Made by a program: the position numbers and the translations under genes | The notes under the pieces: generated by a model | Seen by the model: only the letters and a program-made list of their open reading frames with translations | Told to the model about the DNA's origin: nothing | Databases searched by the model: none | Part shown: positions 5,335 through 5,838 of the stretch, piece by piece | Layout: every line of letters begins with the position of its first letter | Numbering within the stretch: position 1 is the stretch's first letter | From: Moraxellaceae bacterium | Lineage (GTDB): Bacteria; Pseudomonadota; Gammaproteobacteria; Pseudomonadales; Moraxellaceae | Direction: 5' to 3' | DNA length: 5,838 bases | NCBI GenBank assembly: GCA_014378805.1 | Contig: JACMMY010000201.1 | Location: forward strand, 1 to 5,838

Positions 5335-5588
5335 TCGGCAGTATCCAAATCACGTCTGGCCGCTTGCGCTGCACGATACTCTGCGATGGATTTTGCGAGG
5401 TGTGCAGCATTGCTAGGTGAGGACATCAAGTGTAGCGTTTCAATCAAACTATTATAGTAATCTTGCCCCATGACCACGGCATTTTGCCCATCACGACGCG
5501 TCACGATGGTCACATCGGCATCATCAATCACCGTATCAAACACACTTTTCAGGTTATTGCGTGCCTCAGTATAAGAAACGACTCGCAT
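5331..5588 (-). CDS. yefM: YefM-family antitoxin (Phd/YefM superfamily)
   Basis: Antitoxin that binds YoeB through its C-terminal part and represses the operon through its N-terminal DNA-binding domain. It has 85 residues (E. coli YefM 83). The N-terminus MRVVSYTEARNNL matches E. coli MRTISYSEARQNL, including Arg10, which is implicated in operator recognition; Arg31 is also conserved (TRRDGQNAVVM at 30-40). YNSLIETLHLMSSPSNA at 45-61 matches the region linking to the toxin-binding tail. The ATG at 5588 is set by this N-terminal match; the ribosome binding site is weak (GAG, 9 bases upstream). It lies first in the operon, as usual, with its stop overlapping the yoeB start, and has a TGTACA-type operator directly upstream. 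Confidence 0.95.
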   Translation of the reverse strand: MRVVSYTEARNNLKSVFDTVIDDADVTIVTRRDGQNAVVMGQDYYNSLIETLHLMSSPSNAAHLAKSIAEYRAAQAARRDLDTAE

Positions 5589-5599
5589 AATTGTATGCT

Positions 5600-5662
5600 C
5601 ATGTTCAGAATGTTGTACAAGTATAGGGTATATGACTTAACATGTACAATATTCTGAACATG
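5600..5662 (-). promoter_or_regulatory. yefM-yoeB promoter and YefM-type operator in a 22-bp inverted repeat
   Basis: The segment 5600-5621 is matched by the reverse complement of 5641-5662 at 20 of 22 positions (by hand). Each arm holds TGTACA (5614-5619 and 5643-5648), the core that YefM recognises in E. coli, plus an outer ATGTTCAGAAT/ATTCTGAACAT half. A leftward promoter lies between and on the arms: TTGTAC as a weak -35 (5649-5644), an 18-base spacer, and TATACT (5625-5620) as -10, five of six to consensus. One TGTACA overlaps the -35 and the other the predicted start near 5613, so bound YefM-YoeB would cover both. The two cores are 29 bp apart, centre to centre, wider than the 12 bp recalled for E. 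coli. Confidence 0.75.
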
Positions 5663-5669
5663 TCTACCA

Positions 5670-5838
5670 TTAAAGCCTAAACTTACCTTCAGCTTTCTTT
5701 TTTTCTAATTGCTCTAGCAAAGCCTGTCTCGCATCTTCTTTGACTTTGCTTCTCGCGGCGGCGGCTCTTTTGATTGCAATTTCCATAAATCGCTGATCCT
5801 GCTCTATCGTTGATATTTCTTCAGGCGTTGCTTCTTCA
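5670..5838 (-). CDS. C-terminal 55 residues of an unknown charged, helical protein
   Basis: A minus-strand frame is open from the right edge to TAA at 5672-5670. The visible part begins EEATPEEISTIEQDQRFMEI, contains AIKRAAAARSKVKED and ends in LLEQLEKKKAEGKFRL. It is rich in Ala, Glu, Lys and Arg, without hydrophobic segments, and is likely one long alpha-helix or coiled coil. An internal ATG (5786-5784) lacks a ribosome binding site, so the true start is probably beyond the window. It is upstream of yefM on the same strand, with only 8 bases between its stop and the outer operator arm. I cannot assign a family; similar charged tails occur in many plasmid- and phage-borne proteins. The frame is supported by its composition and by its position before the operator. 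Confidence 0.55.
   Translation of the reverse strand, partial: EEATPEEISTIEQDQRFMEIAIKRAAAARSKVKEDARQALLEQLEKKKAEGKFRL

Noticed and set aside
5463..5657. 64-codon plus-strand frame over the yefM 5' end and operator
   Set aside because: Antisense to yefM and across its promoter; no ribosome binding site and no plausible product.
1..5838. CRISPR array, tRNA or rRNA, insertion sequence ends, att sites
   Set aside because: No regularly spaced repeats, cloverleaf-like sequence, transposase or terminal inverted repeats beyond the listed dyads were seen.

Overview
The window looks like chromosome of a gammaproteobacterium in the Moraxellaceae, most likely Acinetobacter. The basis is gene order (ppx divergent from trxA, then rho), a thioredoxin with a WCAPCK active site, a Rho that follows E. 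coli Rho residue for residue at its key sites, and moderately AT-rich intergenic DNA. The genus call rests on remembered gene order and protein resemblance, not on a search.

Positions 1-904 (minus strand) hold the N-terminal 301 codons of exopolyphosphatase Ppx, cut by the window edge. Positions 905-1454 are a divergent intergenic region with several small dyads but no convincing promoter. Positions 1455-1778 are trxA. Positions 1779-2446 are a long non-coding stretch with a hairpin just after trxA, a near-consensus sigma-70 promoter (1904-1933), and then an approximately 500-nt leader for rho. The leader contains a TetR-type palindrome and ends in a C-rich, G-poor segment resembling a rut site, which suggests Rho-dependent autoregulation. 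rho is 2447-3718, followed by a textbook intrinsic terminator at 3749-3785.

Downstream of rho the character changes. A 26-codon Gly/Pro/Asn-rich small gene (3916-3996) with a good ribosome binding site is followed by a perfect 12-bp hairpin. From there to the right edge everything is on the minus strand and looks accessory. It comprises the end of an unknown charged helical protein (5670-5838), a complete YefM-YoeB toxin-antitoxin pair (5588-5071) with a recognisable YefM-type TGTACA operator, and then a very AT-rich unknown locus (5022-4003). That locus reads as two ORFs in the same frame separated by a single TAG. It may be one 339-codon gene with an amber mutation. It also contains an 11-base T run, and its last codons run through the terminator hairpin of the small gene, as if an insertion ended there.

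How the genes relate: Ppx (polyphosphate turnover), TrxA (disulfide reduction) and Rho (transcription termination) are conserved housekeeping genes, each probably with its own transcription unit. YefM-YoeB is a self-regulated module. The unknown locus lies 48 bp downstream of yoeB and could share its transcript. No mobile-element ends, CRISPR array, tRNA or rRNA were seen. The best candidates for something undescribed are the 5022-4003 locus and the small gene at 3916-3996; I could not assign a function to either.
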